Under the pieces are notes generated by a model. The model had not been told where the DNA came from. It did no database searches and saw nothing but the letters and a program-made list of their open reading frames with translations. Shown in pieces: positions 16,149 through 25,120 of a stretch of 64,000 nucleotides of DNA. A program made the translations under genes and the position numbers. This DNA is from Ruminococcus sp. (GTDB lineage Bacteria; Bacillota; Clostridia; Oscillospirales; Ruminococcaceae), in NCBI RefSeq assembly GCF_017464355.1, contig NZ_JAFUAG010000045.1, positions 1-64,000 on the forward strand, written 5' to 3'. Positions within the stretch are counted from its first letter, which is position 1; every line of letters begins with the position of its first letter.

Positions 16149-16832
16149 ATGACAGTTTTACAGGTCAGCAACGTCAGCCGTGATTACGGCGAAAAGAACA
16201 ATATAGTCCATGCTTTGCAGGATATCTCTTTTTCAGCAGCACAGGGCGAATTCATTGCTATAGTGGGAACTTCGGGCTCGGGCAAAAGCACCCTGCTCAA
16301 CCTTGTGGGAGGACTTGATACCCCCGACAAGGGCAGCATAATCATACGCGAAAGGGAGCTTTCGGGTCTGAGCCGCAAGGAGCTGACTATCTTCCGCAGG
16401 CGCAACATAGGTTTTGTTTTCCAGGATTACAGCCTTATGCCTGTGCTGAACGTTTATGATAACACGGTGCTTCCCGTGACCTTTGATAAGGGCAGTTATG
16501 TAGACCATTCGTTCATAGAGCAGCTGCTGAAAGAGCTTGGTCTCTGGGACAAGCGCACCCGCTATCCCAACGAGCTTTCAGGCGGTCAGCAGCAAAGGGT
16601 CGCCCTGGCGAGAGCCCTTGCGGCCAAGCCCGCCATTATCCTGGCCGATGAACCCACAGGCAACCTTGACAGCCGCAATGCCGTGGAGGTCATGGGGCTT
16701 CTCAAAAACAGCGTCAAAAAATTCGGGCAGACTATCCTCATGGTGACACATAACGAGAGCCTTGCCCAGACCTGCGACAGGATACTTCATATCGAAGACG
16801 GCAGGCTGCTCCCCGAAAGGTCGGGTGAGTGA
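16149..16832 (+). CDS. ABC exporter ATPase, MacB/LolD-like
   Basis: 227 residues from the ATG at 16149 (AGGTG just upstream); a start at 16104 would add a non-conserved tail. Walker A GTSGSGKS, signature LSGGQQQR, Walker B with [14 protein letters not shown], typical of the lipoprotein/antimicrobial-peptide export subfamily. The FtsX permease starts 2 bases after its stop. Confidence 0.92.
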   Translation: MTVLQVSNVSRDYGEKNNIVHALQDISFSAAQGEFIAIVGTSGSGKSTLLNLVGGLDTPDKGSIIIRERELSGLSRKELTIFRRRNIGFVFQDYSLMPVLNVYDNTVLPVTFDKGSYVDHSFIEQLLKELGLWDKRTRYPNELSGGQQQRVALARALAAKPAIILADEPTGNLDSRNAVEVMGLLKNSVKKFGQTILMVTHNESLAQTCDRILHIEDGRLLPERSGE

Positions 16833-16834
16833 CC

Positions 16835-19486
16835 ATGAAAGGCGTTATACGTCTGGCACTGCGGTACCTTAGATATTATAAGAGTCAGACCGCAGCACTG
16901 TTTCTCGGCATTGTGCTGGCGGCCGCCCTTTTCTCTGGTCTTGGCGGACTTCTTGGCAGCGGCAGGAAAGCAGCTGCTGAAAACGCCAGGGTCTTGTACG
17001 GCGACTGGCATTACTGCCTGACAGGCGAGGCGGCCGATACTGAGAATACCGCAGGCAGCGGTTTCAGCATTGAAAAAACGGGCAGGCTTTATCTTGGGGA
17101 TATTGTTAATGGCAGGGAAGATATCAGGCTTGCCTGTGCAGATGAGGGCTATCTTGATATGATGTTTATCAAGGCAGAGGAAGGTCATCTTCCGCAGAAC
17201 GCGGACGAGATAGCCGCCGATGAGAACACCCTGCGCACCCTGGGGGCAAAGGAAGGGCTTGGAGAAACTTTGCAGATAAACGGCGAAAGCTTTACCGTCT
17301 GCGGTATAACGGACGGCCTCCCCGAGAAGCTTGCAGAGCAGAAGGATCTCCCCTCCATGGTGTTCGTGAATGCTGAGGACAGCAGCTTTCAGGAGTTTAA
17401 CTATATAAAATTCAATGAGACACGCAAGGTATACAAGCAGATGATGTCTTTGTGCAGTGACAGAAAGCTTTCCTTCAAAGAGCTTAAGCAGAACCTGGGC
17501 TTGTGCGAACTGGTGGGCGGTGAATCCCCCGCACGTATATTCGAGGTCTTCAAAGCAGGCCTTTCGCAAAAGGAAATGGGTCTGCCCTACATCTGGGGCA
17601 CCCTGAACGGTGACGGCGCTCTGGCGGAGGGTGTTATACTTCTGGGCACAGGCATTTTTGGCATATTGATGATATACAGCCTTTATCGTGTCACCCTGCG
17701 CAAGCGGCTCTCGCAGTACAGCGTCATGGAAACTCTGGGTATGACCGACGGCTATAAGGCAGCAGTGCTTTTTACAGAGCTTTTCATGCTGGGGCTGGCA
17801 GGCTATCCTGTGGGCTGCCTTGTGGGCAATGCTGCCGCCTATGGCATATACAGCAAGGTCGGCAGGATATTCGTGACCCGTAACACTGCCAGACATACAG
17901 GGGGCAGCAGCTTTGCAGAAGCTGACCTCCCTGATGCAGGCAACTATGTAATCAGCACAGATATCATGCTTTTCGGCTCAGCTGCGCTGACAGCAGTTTT
18001 TATCCTGATAGCTGCACTTCTTGTCATGAAGATGAGAAAGCATTCCCTCAGGCAGATGATAGCCGAGAACACAGACAAAAAACGCAGCCGAAAAATATAC
18101 AGCCTAAGGCGCAGCGACCTCAGCGGCATAGTGGCAAAACGCTTCATGTTCCCCACAAAGGCAGGGACGGCAGGCAGTATGCTCTCGCTGGCTGTGGGAA
18201 GTGTGCTGTTCCTGGGTTCGGTCTTCGTCACCGAAAACACCAGGCGAAATAACCAGCTTACCTTCAAGGCAGATGACGGCCTTGGCTCTGATATGCAGGT
18301 GATGATAGACTCTGAAAACTATGACACCGTTGTCTCTCAGGACAGATCCGAGGCTCTGGCGAATATTTCGGGCATAAGCAGCTGCCATGCAGTGCGCTAT
18401 ACTCTTGGTGAGATAGAATTCAAAGACGGTGCTTTCAAGTGGACGGAATTCTACCCCGAACTCTGTAACTACGAGGACTGGCAGCAGGACCCCGACATCA
18501 TGGAAAGGTTCGGCGGTATCGCAGTTAAGTCGGGGGAGGACAGCTACAAGCTCAAAGTGAACATCTACGGCTACGATGACCAAATGCTGGCAGAACTTGG
18601 TGATTATCTCTTTGAAGGCACCATTGACCCCGATGCCATGCGCCGTGATGACACAGTTATCTTCAAGCCCCTTATGGACGGCCAGGGCAATTATGACGGA
18701 GCAGATGTTAGTCTTGGGGATACCCTTACCATAAAGACCATTCGCCCCGACTCGCCCCCCGAGGCCATGCGCTTTGAAGGCGATGAAAGCCTGTATGACA
18801 ATGATGACCTGTCGGTTTCAGCCATTGTCAGCAGGCCGCTTGCAAAGGTCGATGATCTCATAGGCGACGACGGCACAGACACTATAGATGTCATCATGAC
18901 CTGCGAACAAATGGAGAGATATTTTTCTGTAACAGGCAGCAGGACTATCAGTATATCCCTTGAGAACAGCGAAAACTCTCGTAAGGTATATGAGCAGGTC
19001 TGCCTTGCCCTGAAAGGTGCCGAGGGCTGCATAGTCAAAGACTACACCGAGCAGATAGCCCGTCAGGATCTCTACCTCAGCCAGAAAATGTTCTTCTTCT
19101 ACGGCATATCCGCTGTCATATTCGGAGTAAGCCTTATCCATATCATGAACAGCCTGCAGTATTTCATCACATCAAAGCGCCGTGAATTCGGCATACTCCG
19201 TGCCATGGGCATGACAGATGCAGGCCTGCGCAGAATGCTGGCGCTGCAGGGCGCAAGGTACGGTCTGCTGTCCTCAGCGGTCATCGCAGTTATGTACCTT
19301 GCGGTGCAGAAAATGCTTTTCTATTTCATGACCCATGTCTACCTCTATATCCACCCGAATTCCTTTATCTCATATAAGGTCTTGTTCAGCGTGCTTGCCG
19401 CGAACATAGCTGTTTGTATACTGGTCTCTGTTCTGGCAGGAAGGTCCGTGCTGAAAACAGGTATCATCGAAGAAATAAAAGAATAG
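16835..19486 (+). CDS. FtsX-like ABC permease of the exporter
   Basis: 883 residues from the ATG at 16835; a GTG at 16829 is the alternative. One membrane helix near the start, three helices in the middle (about 270-400), a large second extracellular part and three C-terminal helices, i.e. two FtsX domains as in Vex/Bce-type permeases. Works with the ATPase upstream, probably expelling or sensing a membrane-active compound under control of the two-component genes. Confidence 0.9.
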   Translation: MKGVIRLALRYLRYYKSQTAALFLGIVLAAALFSGLGGLLGSGRKAAAENARVLYGDWHYCLTGEAADTENTAGSGFSIEKTGRLYLGDIVNGREDIRLACADEGYLDMMFIKAEEGHLPQNADEIAADENTLRTLGAKEGLGETLQINGESFTVCGITDGLPEKLAEQKDLPSMVFVNAEDSSFQEFNYIKFNETRKVYKQMMSLCSDRKLSFKELKQNLGLCELVGGESPARIFEVFKAGLSQKEMGLPYIWGTLNGDGALAEGVILLGTGIFGILMIYSLYRVTLRKRLSQYSVMETLGMTDGYKAAVLFTELFMLGLAGYPVGCLVGNAAAYGIYSKVGRIFVTRNTARHTGGSSFAEADLPDAGNYVISTDIMLFGSAALTAVFILIAALLVMKMRKHSLRQMIAENTDKKRSRKIYSLRRSDLSGIVAKRFMFPTKAGTAGSMLSLAVGSVLFLGSVFVTENTRRNNQLTFKADDGLGSDMQVMIDSENYDTVVSQDRSEALANISGISSCHAVRYTLGEIEFKDGAFKWTEFYPELCNYEDWQQDPDIMERFGGIAVKSGEDSYKLKVNIYGYDDQMLAELGDYLFEGTIDPDAMRRDDTVIFKPLMDGQGNYDGADVSLGDTLTIKTIRPDSPPEAMRFEGDESLYDNDDLSVSAIVSRPLAKVDDLIGDDGTDTIDVIMTCEQMERYFSVTGSRTISISLENSENSRKVYEQVCLALKGAEGCIVKDYTEQIARQDLYLSQKMFFFYGISAVIFGVSLIHIMNSLQYFITSKRREFGILRAMGMTDAGLRRMLALQGARYGLLSSAVIAVMYLAVQKMLFYFMTHVYLYIHPNSFISYKVLFSVLAANIAVCILVSVLAGRSVLKTGIIEEIKE

Positions 19487-19494
19487 CACAAAAT

Positions 19495-19530
19495 GGCAGG
19501 ATAGCGCAATGCTGTCCTGCCTTATTTCTT
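19495..19530 (+). terminator. Terminator of the exporter operon
   Basis: 11-bp stem with one G-U pair, GGCAGGATAGC / GCTGTCCTGCC (19495-19505 and 19511-19521), followed by TTATTTCTTT. Confidence 0.75.
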
Positions 19531-19635
19531 TATACCGCTGCTCGTTCAAATTCCGCTGCGGCGGGGATTTAATAAAATATAGCAAAATGTTATCAATTTG
19601 TTCAAATTATTGTCTATTTTATCACTTGCCTGCAA

Positions 19636-19664
19636 TTGAAATTTCTGTTTGTTTGTGCTATAAT
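19636..19664 (+). promoter_or_regulatory. purC promoter
   Basis: -35 TTGAAA (19636-19641), 17-bp spacer, -10 TATAAT (19659-19664). The leader holds a small hairpin, TGTCAGTA / TACTGACA at 19692-19713, too small to be a purine riboswitch and lacking its conserved loops. Confidence 0.75.
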
Positions 19665-19746
19665 AAATCTATTAGTTCACATTTGTATCGTTGTCAGTAT
19701 GTTTTTACTGACAGCGGCAGAGAAGAAAGGCTAAGAGGTGTTTAGA

Positions 19747-20607
19747 ATGAAGAAGATCATTTCAGGCAAAGTTAGAGAAGTTTATGAAACAGACAACGGC
19801 GAGCTTGTTCTCGTTACCACGGACAGGATCTCCGCTTTTGACGTTATCCTTGATTCCACAGTTCCAGGCAAGGGCAAGGCACTTAACCAGATAGCACTGT
19901 ACTGGTTCGACCTGACCAAGGATATCATACCCAACCACATAATCACTGACGATATTTCCAAAATGCCCGAAATGTTTGCTGACAAGGATCAGTACCAGGG
20001 CAGGACCATAATGACCAAGAAGCTGAAAATGCTGCCCTATGAGTTCATTGTCAGAGGATATATGTTCGGCAGTATGTGGGAAGACTACAAGAAGACAGGC
20101 TCTTACTGCGGTCAGCCTATCGAGGGCGAGTATCAGCTGGCTGAAAAGCTGAAGGCTCCCATGGTCACACCTTCTGTAAAGAACAGCGAAGGTCACGATG
20201 AGAACATCACCCTTGACAGACTCAGAGCTGAGATAGGCACTGAGGAAGCTGACAAGATCGCTGATATCTGCGTAAAGATCTACAACAAGTGCTATGAAGA
20301 CGCTAAGGCAAAGGGCCTCATCATCGCTGATACCAAGTTCGAGTTCGGTTATGACGAGAACGGTGTGCTGACCCTGGGCGACGAGGTAATGACACCTGAC
20401 TCCAGCCGTTTCTGGGCTGCTGAGGATTACAAGACAGGCGTTTCTCCCAGATCTTATGATAAGCAGTTCGTTCGTGACTGGCTCATCGAGAATGATCTCA
20501 AGGGTGTTACACCTGCCCCCAAGCTCCCCGAGGAGATCGTTGAGAAGACCGCTGCCCTGTATAAGGAGTGCTACACCAAGATCACAGGCTGCGAGTCCTA
20601 TAAGTAA
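19747..20607 (+). CDS. purC: Phosphoribosylaminoimidazole-succinocarboxamide synthase
   Basis: 286 residues from the ATG at 19747 (AAGAGGTG upstream). Joins aspartate to CAIR with ATP in purine synthesis. Motifs: GKVREVYE at the start, TTDRISAFDVIL, EFIVRGYMFGSMW, and late LGDEVMTPDSSRFW. Length is slightly above the E. coli form and matches the longer bacterial type. It stands alone, with its own promoter and terminator, away from other pur genes. Confidence 0.95.
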   Translation: MKKIISGKVREVYETDNGELVLVTTDRISAFDVILDSTVPGKGKALNQIALYWFDLTKDIIPNHIITDDISKMPEMFADKDQYQGRTIMTKKLKMLPYEFIVRGYMFGSMWEDYKKTGSYCGQPIEGEYQLAEKLKAPMVTPSVKNSEGHDENITLDRLRAEIGTEEADKIADICVKIYNKCYEDAKAKGLIIADTKFEFGYDENGVLTLGDEVMTPDSSRFWAAEDYKTGVSPRSYDKQFVRDWLIENDLKGVTPAPKLPEEIVEKTAALYKECYTKITGCESYK

Positions 20608-20633
20608 TTGTATATAAGTACATAAGCCTTTTA

Positions 20634-20669
20634 CAGCCATATCCTCTTTGCGGATATGGCTGCTTTTAT
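20634..20669 (+). terminator. purC terminator
   Basis: Perfect 11-bp stem CAGCCATATCC / GGATATGGCTG (20634-20644 and 20652-20662) followed by CTTTTATT. Confidence 0.85.
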
Positions 20670-20804
20670 TGAAATGATACAATATTCTGCCTGGAAGTTT
20701 GTGCAATTTTTCGATATAAACAGCCATAAAAACAGCCTGCTGCAAACGTATATATTATAACTTACACAACAAACCGTAAGATACAAAACAAGGAGGCTTT
20801 TATT

Positions 20805-22229
20805 ATGAAAAAGACAAACTTAAAGAACAAGATGATATTCGTTATGGCAATAGCAATGCTGGCAAGTGCATTGTCAGGCTGCGGCAGCACAAAGGAAAAA
20901 GACAGTGTCGGTGAGCCAACGGTCAAATATTCTGATAACGCAGAAAAAGGGGTAGCCGCTGAAGCTGCTGATGACGGAGGTGAAACAGCTGCGGCATATG
21001 AAACAGCTGCGGCAGATGAAACAGCACCCTCGGACGAAGCAGTATACAACTCAGCAGAAGGTGTCGAATTCGAGACTTTTGACGCTGCGGTCTTTGATCG
21101 GAGCGAAGCAAAGATGTCGGCAGCTGAAGCAGGTGCTTTATCCGATGGCGCATTGACCGATCTTCCGTCAGCAGACGTAGGTATCTCCGAAGAAGATATG
21201 CTTACCCCCATGGAGCCTGAACTTGATAACGGCGAGCCCTTTGTGCTTACAGCAGGCCAGTGGAACGACAACGATAACTGGGGCTTCTTCACCAACCTGG
21301 TTAATAACGGCACCATCGAATTCCCCGCCTACGGTGTTGACCCCCGCAACAGGATAGAAGTTACCATAACAGGCGAAGACGGCGCTCTCCCCAATGAAAC
21401 CGTTGAACTGATGAACGGCTCGGGGGACGTTATCTGGAGCGCAAAGACCGACAAAAACGGCAAGGCTTACCTTTTCTACAGCGATGATACTCCCACTGAT
21501 GTCCGTTACGGCGATCAGACTTCCCCGGTGACTGCCGCTTCCGCTGATGACACTGAGGGTCAGGCCAGGGGTGAGGCCACCGCTGCTGTGGAGTTCACTG
21601 CTGAAAAGTACGCTGAAAAATATGACAAGACCGAGGTAATGTTCATTCTTGACACCACAGGCTCCATGGGCGATGAGATAGCCTACCTCCAGAAGGATTT
21701 TTCTTCCATAGCCGAAGAACTGGCCGATGACAATATCACATTCTCCGCTAACTTCTACCGTGATGAGGGCGATGACTACGTTACCAAGTGCAACCCTTTC
21801 ACCACCGATGTCAAGGAAGTCCAGTCACAGCTGAACAAAGAGTATGCTGCAGGCGGCGGAGATATCCCTGAGGCAGTGGCTGAGGTGCTTGATGAGACCA
21901 TGACAGGGGACAGCTGGGGCACTGACACCAACAAGATAGCTTTCCTTATCTTCGATGCACCTCCCCATAACGGCAGGGAAGATGTTATAATTGGCGCAGT
22001 AAAGTCCGCCGCTGAAAAGGGAATACACCTTGTACCCGTAGTTGCTTCCAACAGCGACAGAGCCACCGAGCTTTTCGGCAGAGCCCTGGCTATAACCACC
22101 AACAGCAACTATGTGTTCCTCACCGATGATTCGGGTGTGGGCGACTCTCACCTTGAACCCATAATAGGCGACTACGATGTCGAGCTGCTCCACGATATAA
22201 TAGTAAGAAACATAAAAGAGTTAAAGTGA
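20805..22229 (+). CDS. Lipoprotein with von Willebrand factor A domain
   Basis: 474 residues. Lipobox LSGC with Cys26. Residues about 35-140 are acidic, Ala-rich low complexity (repeats such as ETAAADETA). Residues about 150-245 look like a beta-rich domain with a TDKNGKAYLFY segment. The vWA domain runs from about 275 to the end with MIDAS residues DTTGS at 283-287 and a later Thr/Asp region (IFDAPPHNGRED). A cell-surface metal-ion-dependent binding role is likely. Ligand unknown. AAGGAGG precedes the ATG. Confidence 0.8.
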   Translation: MKKTNLKNKMIFVMAIAMLASALSGCGSTKEKDSVGEPTVKYSDNAEKGVAAEAADDGGETAAAYETAAADETAPSDEAVYNSAEGVEFETFDAAVFDRSEAKMSAAEAGALSDGALTDLPSADVGISEEDMLTPMEPELDNGEPFVLTAGQWNDNDNWGFFTNLVNNGTIEFPAYGVDPRNRIEVTITGEDGALPNETVELMNGSGDVIWSAKTDKNGKAYLFYSDDTPTDVRYGDQTSPVTAASADDTEGQARGEATAAVEFTAEKYAEKYDKTEVMFILDTTGSMGDEIAYLQKDFSSIAEELADDNITFSANFYRDEGDDYVTKCNPFTTDVKEVQSQLNKEYAAGGGDIPEAVAEVLDETMTGDSWGTDTNKIAFLIFDAPPHNGREDVIIGAVKSAAEKGIHLVPVVASNSDRATELFGRALAITTNSNYVFLTDDSGVGDSHLEPIIGDYDVELLHDIIVRNIKELK

Positions 22230-22269
22230 GCATTCAGTTTCCTTTAAGATCACCTCTATATAAAAAATG

Positions 22270-22303
22270 CGGCAGAGAGTCTTGTACCCTCTGCCGTGTT
22301 TTT
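22270..22303. terminator. Bidirectional terminator
   Basis: Stem CGGCAGAG / CTCTGCCG (22270-22277 and 22289-22296). T-runs follow on both strands (TGTTTTTA on plus, TTTTTTA on minus), serving the vWA gene and the converging kinase gene. Confidence 0.8.
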
Positions 22304-23186
22304 ATGCCTGTTTTTCCAGAACTGCCGTTACGGTAAGCACACCGTCTTCGTACTTTGCGGAGATACTGCCCCCCATGGCGGTGACGAATTCTCTGCAAAT
22401 ATAAAGCCCTATGCCTGCCCCATTAGCAGACCTCGCCCTGCCCGCACGGTAGAATTTGTCAAACATTTTCTCGGTGTCTATGTCCTTTTCCTTTGCAGGA
22501 TTTGCAATGCTTATACGGACCTTGTCATCTTCGCGGACAGTTATGCTCATGCTTTCTCTGCCGTACTTTATCCCGTTGGAGATAAGGTTCTGTATGACCC
22601 TTGTGAGCAGTTTGCTGTCCGCATTTGCATATACAGCCCTTCCGCTGTCCTCAAAGACAGGGGTCATGCCCGCCGCCTCAAAATTCGGGACATTTGCCAG
22701 TATAAGCTCACAAAGCATGTCGCTCACATCGACCTTTTCCATCACAGGCTCAATGCCCTTTGAGTCTATGACCGAAAGCTCAAAAAAGTCGTTCACAAGG
22801 GTGGTGCAGTATCTTGCTCTTTCCAGGGCGATGCTTATATTCGCCCGCTGCTCCTCGCTCTCCGCCGACCTTTCAGCCAGCTGCAAATACCCCACCACCG
22901 AGGTCAGTGGCGTGCGTATATCGTGGGAGATATCAGCGATAGCCTGTTTCAGCGCAGCCTGCTCCTTACTGACTGCCAGCTCTGCCGCATGGTGCTGTTC
23001 TTTCATCTTATCTATCTTCTTCACCACATCTTCCAGCTCATCGCCTTTCAGCTGTGTGGTGATGAGCCTGTTCTCATTGTCATCAAGCTGTTCCGAAAGG
23101 GCACCTATCCTCCGCTTCAAAGATATGAGCTTTCCCGCCAGCAGGCATACAGCGGCAGAAAGCGCTGTTATTATCAATATCTCCAC
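22302..23186 (-). CDS. Sensor histidine kinase without adjacent response regulator
   Basis: 294 residues starting with GTG (GAGGAG upstream). One membrane helix (about 2-20), a coiled-coil stretch (about 28-85), DHp box DISHDIRTPLTS, N box NLISNGIKYG, G box GAGIGLYICREF. It is the third gene of an ATPase-permease-kinase operon. In the common form of this cluster a response regulator precedes the ABC genes; none is visible here up to the divergent gene at 25121. Confidence 0.88.
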   Translation of the reverse strand: MEILIITALSAAVCLLAGKLISLKRRIGALSEQLDDNENRLITTQLKGDELEDVVKKIDKMKEQHHAAELAVSKEQAALKQAIADISHDIRTPLTSVVGYLQLAERSAESEEQRANISIALERARYCTTLVNDFFELSVIDSKGIEPVMEKVDVSDMLCELILANVPNFEAAGMTPVFEDSGRAVYANADSKLLTRVIQNLISNGIKYGRESMSITVREDDKVRISIANPAKEKDIDTEKMFDKFYRAGRARSANGAGIGLYICREFVTAMGGSISAKYEDGVLTVTAVLEKQA

Positions 23187-23213
23187 CGCTGTATCAACTC
23201 CTCTGTTTTAGTC

Positions 23214-23912
23214 TTATTTTATCTCTGCTTTTCTGAACACCAGCTGTGTCAGCCCCAGCACCACAGCTATGGTGATGGCCGCAAATATCCCCGAAAGCAC
23301 CAGCGTGCTTACGTCATTTGTCTGCGCCAGTGAAAAGCATGACAGTTTAAAGGCTGTCTTTCCATCCAGGAAGTTCCTGAGGATATTGCAGGTGATAAAA
23401 GTGAATACCACCGTCAGCGCAATGCCCGCCAGAGCATTCTTTGCCGCAAAAACTATCAGCACCACAAAGCTTGTTATCGCACATACCTGCACCATGACCA
23501 CCAGCAGCCACAGCAGGTTGCCTGTGGTGAAAAGGCTGCTGTCAAATCCGTATCTCAGGCCATAGCCGACTATTGTCGCAGTTATGTCGGTCAGGTGTAT
23601 CATCAGCGATACAGCAAAAGCCGTCAGCGCCTTTGCCATTATCACCGAAGCCCTGCTGCTGCCCAGCTTTATGGGGTTGTGTATGGTCCTGTAAAGGAAA
23701 TCGTTCCCCAGTAGCCAGGCTGTTACGGTGGCAGGCACGAACAGCAGTGAGGTATCGCATACAGCGTCTGCAAATACCTTCCCCAGGCCTAGCCCCTCAG
23801 GAAATTTCAGGTACCCGTAGGAACCACCTGCTGCTGCTATAAGGGCAATGGCTATGTATATCATGTAAAATCTTGCGGCTTTAAATCTTTCAAGTTTCAG
23901 CTGTTCAAACAT
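23214..23912 (-). CDS. ABC-2 type permease of a peptide-resistance exporter
   Basis: 232 residues from the ATG at 23912 (AGGAGG 8 bases upstream). Six hydrophobic segments spread over the whole length, in the manner of lantibiotic-immunity permeases. It overlaps the ATPase stop by 8 bases. Likely pumps or repels a hydrophobic peptide together with that ATPase; substrate not known. Confidence 0.8.
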   Translation of the reverse strand: MFEQLKLERFKAARFYMIYIAIALIAAAGGSYGYLKFPEGLGLGKVFADAVCDTSLLFVPATVTAWLLGNDFLYRTIHNPIKLGSSRASVIMAKALTAFAVSLMIHLTDITATIVGYGLRYGFDSSLFTTGNLLWLLVVMVQVCAITSFVVLIVFAAKNALAGIALTVVFTFITCNILRNFLDGKTAFKLSCFSLAQTNDVSTLVLSGIFAAITIAVVLGLTQLVFRKAEIK

Positions 23913-24828
23913 TTTCAGCACCTCCTGTCAGCCTGAGAAAATATTCTTCAAGGCTCTGCTCGGTCACAGAGAATTCCCTGGTCACTATCATGTTCTCCAT
24001 AAGCAGCTTAGCCACCGCTTCCGCCTTGTCAGTGTGGGAGAAAAGCTGCATGGTCTCATCGTCGATGACCTTGTACTCAGGCTCATCAAGGCCGTTTTCA
24101 ATAACGGTTATGCACCTGGGCAGTTCAGCAGTTTTTATCTTTATGTACTGCCTGCACTTTGCATCAAGTTCATCATGGGTCAGCGACTCGATCATCCTGC
24201 CCCTGTGTATGATGTAGTAGTCCGTAGCCAGCAGGTAAAGCTCGTTGAGGATATGGCTTGATATAAACAGCGTCACATCGTTTTCCTCGTTGAGCCTTTT
24301 CAGTAGCACTCTCAGTTCTGATATGTTCTTCGGGTCAAGACCGTTTATAGGCTCGTCCAGTATGAGCAGCTCAGGCTTGCCCACCAGCGCCAGGGCTATT
24401 CCCAGGCGCTGCTTCATGCCCATGGAGAATTTCTTTACCTTCTTGCTGCGGACATCTTTCAGCCCCACCAGCTCCAGCAGCCTGTCACAGACCCCCTTGT
24501 CAGGGTTGCCTATAAGCACCCGCTGCAGCTCCAGGTTCTGGTAAGCAGTGTAATTGGGATAAAGTGTGGGTGCCTCAATGGTACTGCCTATCCTGCGGCG
24601 CATCTTCATTATGTCCTTCTCATCATTTTTCCCGAACAAGGAAAAATCACCGCTTGTGGGGTATATCAGCCCCGTCAGCACTTTCATCAGCGTGGTCTTG
24701 CCAGCACCGTTCTCGCCGATAAAACCGTAAATGTGCTTTTCTTTAAGACATATGCTCACATTATCAAGAGCAGTAAAGCTTCCGTATTTAACGGATAACC
24801 CGTTTGTTTGCAGTATGATGTTCTCCAT
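23905..24828 (-). CDS. ABC transporter ATPase, bacitracin/lantibiotic-immunity type
   Basis: 307 residues from the ATG at 24828 with GGAGGTCTGCAAT before it; an upstream in-frame start at 24930 has no support. Walker A GENGAGKTT, signature FSMGMKQRLGIA, Walker B ELLILDEPINGLDP, late H-loop (SSHIL), plus a C-terminal regulatory extension of about 90 residues. First gene of the ATPase-permease-kinase operon. Confidence 0.9.
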   Translation of the reverse strand: MENIILQTNGLSVKYGSFTALDNVSICLKEKHIYGFIGENGAGKTTLMKVLTGLIYPTSGDFSLFGKNDEKDIMKMRRRIGSTIEAPTLYPNYTAYQNLELQRVLIGNPDKGVCDRLLELVGLKDVRSKKVKKFSMGMKQRLGIALALVGKPELLILDEPINGLDPKNISELRVLLKRLNEENDVTLFISSHILNELYLLATDYYIIHRGRMIESLTHDELDAKCRQYIKIKTAELPRCITVIENGLDEPEYKVIDDETMQLFSHTDKAEAVAKLLMENMIVTREFSVTEQSLEEYFLRLTGGAENV

Positions 24829-24874
24829 ATTGCAGACCTCCTTTTCTTTGTTGCTCTTATGATAACATATGATG

Positions 24875-24915
24875 TCTAAAACATTCTTCACCAATTCTAA
24901 AGAAAATCTAAAGAA
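24875..24915. promoter_or_regulatory. Phased TCTAAA repeats upstream of the exporter operon
   Basis: TCTAAAGAA occurs at 24896-24904 and 24907-24915, with a partial copy TCTAAAACA at 24875-24883; start spacings are 21 and 11 bases, i.e. two and one helical turns. Such direct repeats are typical targets of OmpR-type regulators. They lie 47-87 bases before the ATPase start. The regulator would have to be encoded elsewhere. Confidence 0.5.
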
Positions 24916-25013
24916 TTGCAGCCGACACATATATTATATCACTCATTCACCATGATTTCAATACATCTGTGCCGAAAGGCTGTGCTTTGGGCTGAATGGG
25001 GTATCGCCTTACC

Positions 25014-25027
25014 TTACAAATTTGTAA
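25014..25027. promoter_or_regulatory. Palindrome before the esterase-homologue promoter
   Basis: Perfect 14-bp palindrome TTACAAATTTGTAA, 20 bases upstream of the -35 box at 25048. Possible regulator site for the esterase homologue or the divergent exporter operon. Confidence 0.4.
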
Positions 25028-25047
25028 TGTAAAAAAATATAAAAAAC

Positions 25048-25076
25048 GTGACAACGCTGTGTTATTGTGCTATAAT
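25048..25076 (+). promoter_or_regulatory. Promoter of the esterase homologue
   Basis: -35 GTGACA (25048-25053), 17-bp spacer, -10 TATAAT (25071-25076). Confidence 0.7.
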
Positions 25077-25120
25077 ACAGATACAGAAAACAAAACCGAG
25101 CAAAAGAAAGGAAGACTATC

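Noticed and set aside
16787-17896. 369-codon open frame on the minus strand inside the FtsX permease gene
   Set aside because: It is antisense to a well-supported permease, has no ribosome site, and its sequence is not protein-like.
19665-19746. Purine or PRPP riboswitch before purC
   Set aside because: Only an 8-bp hairpin is present and no conserved aptamer loops.
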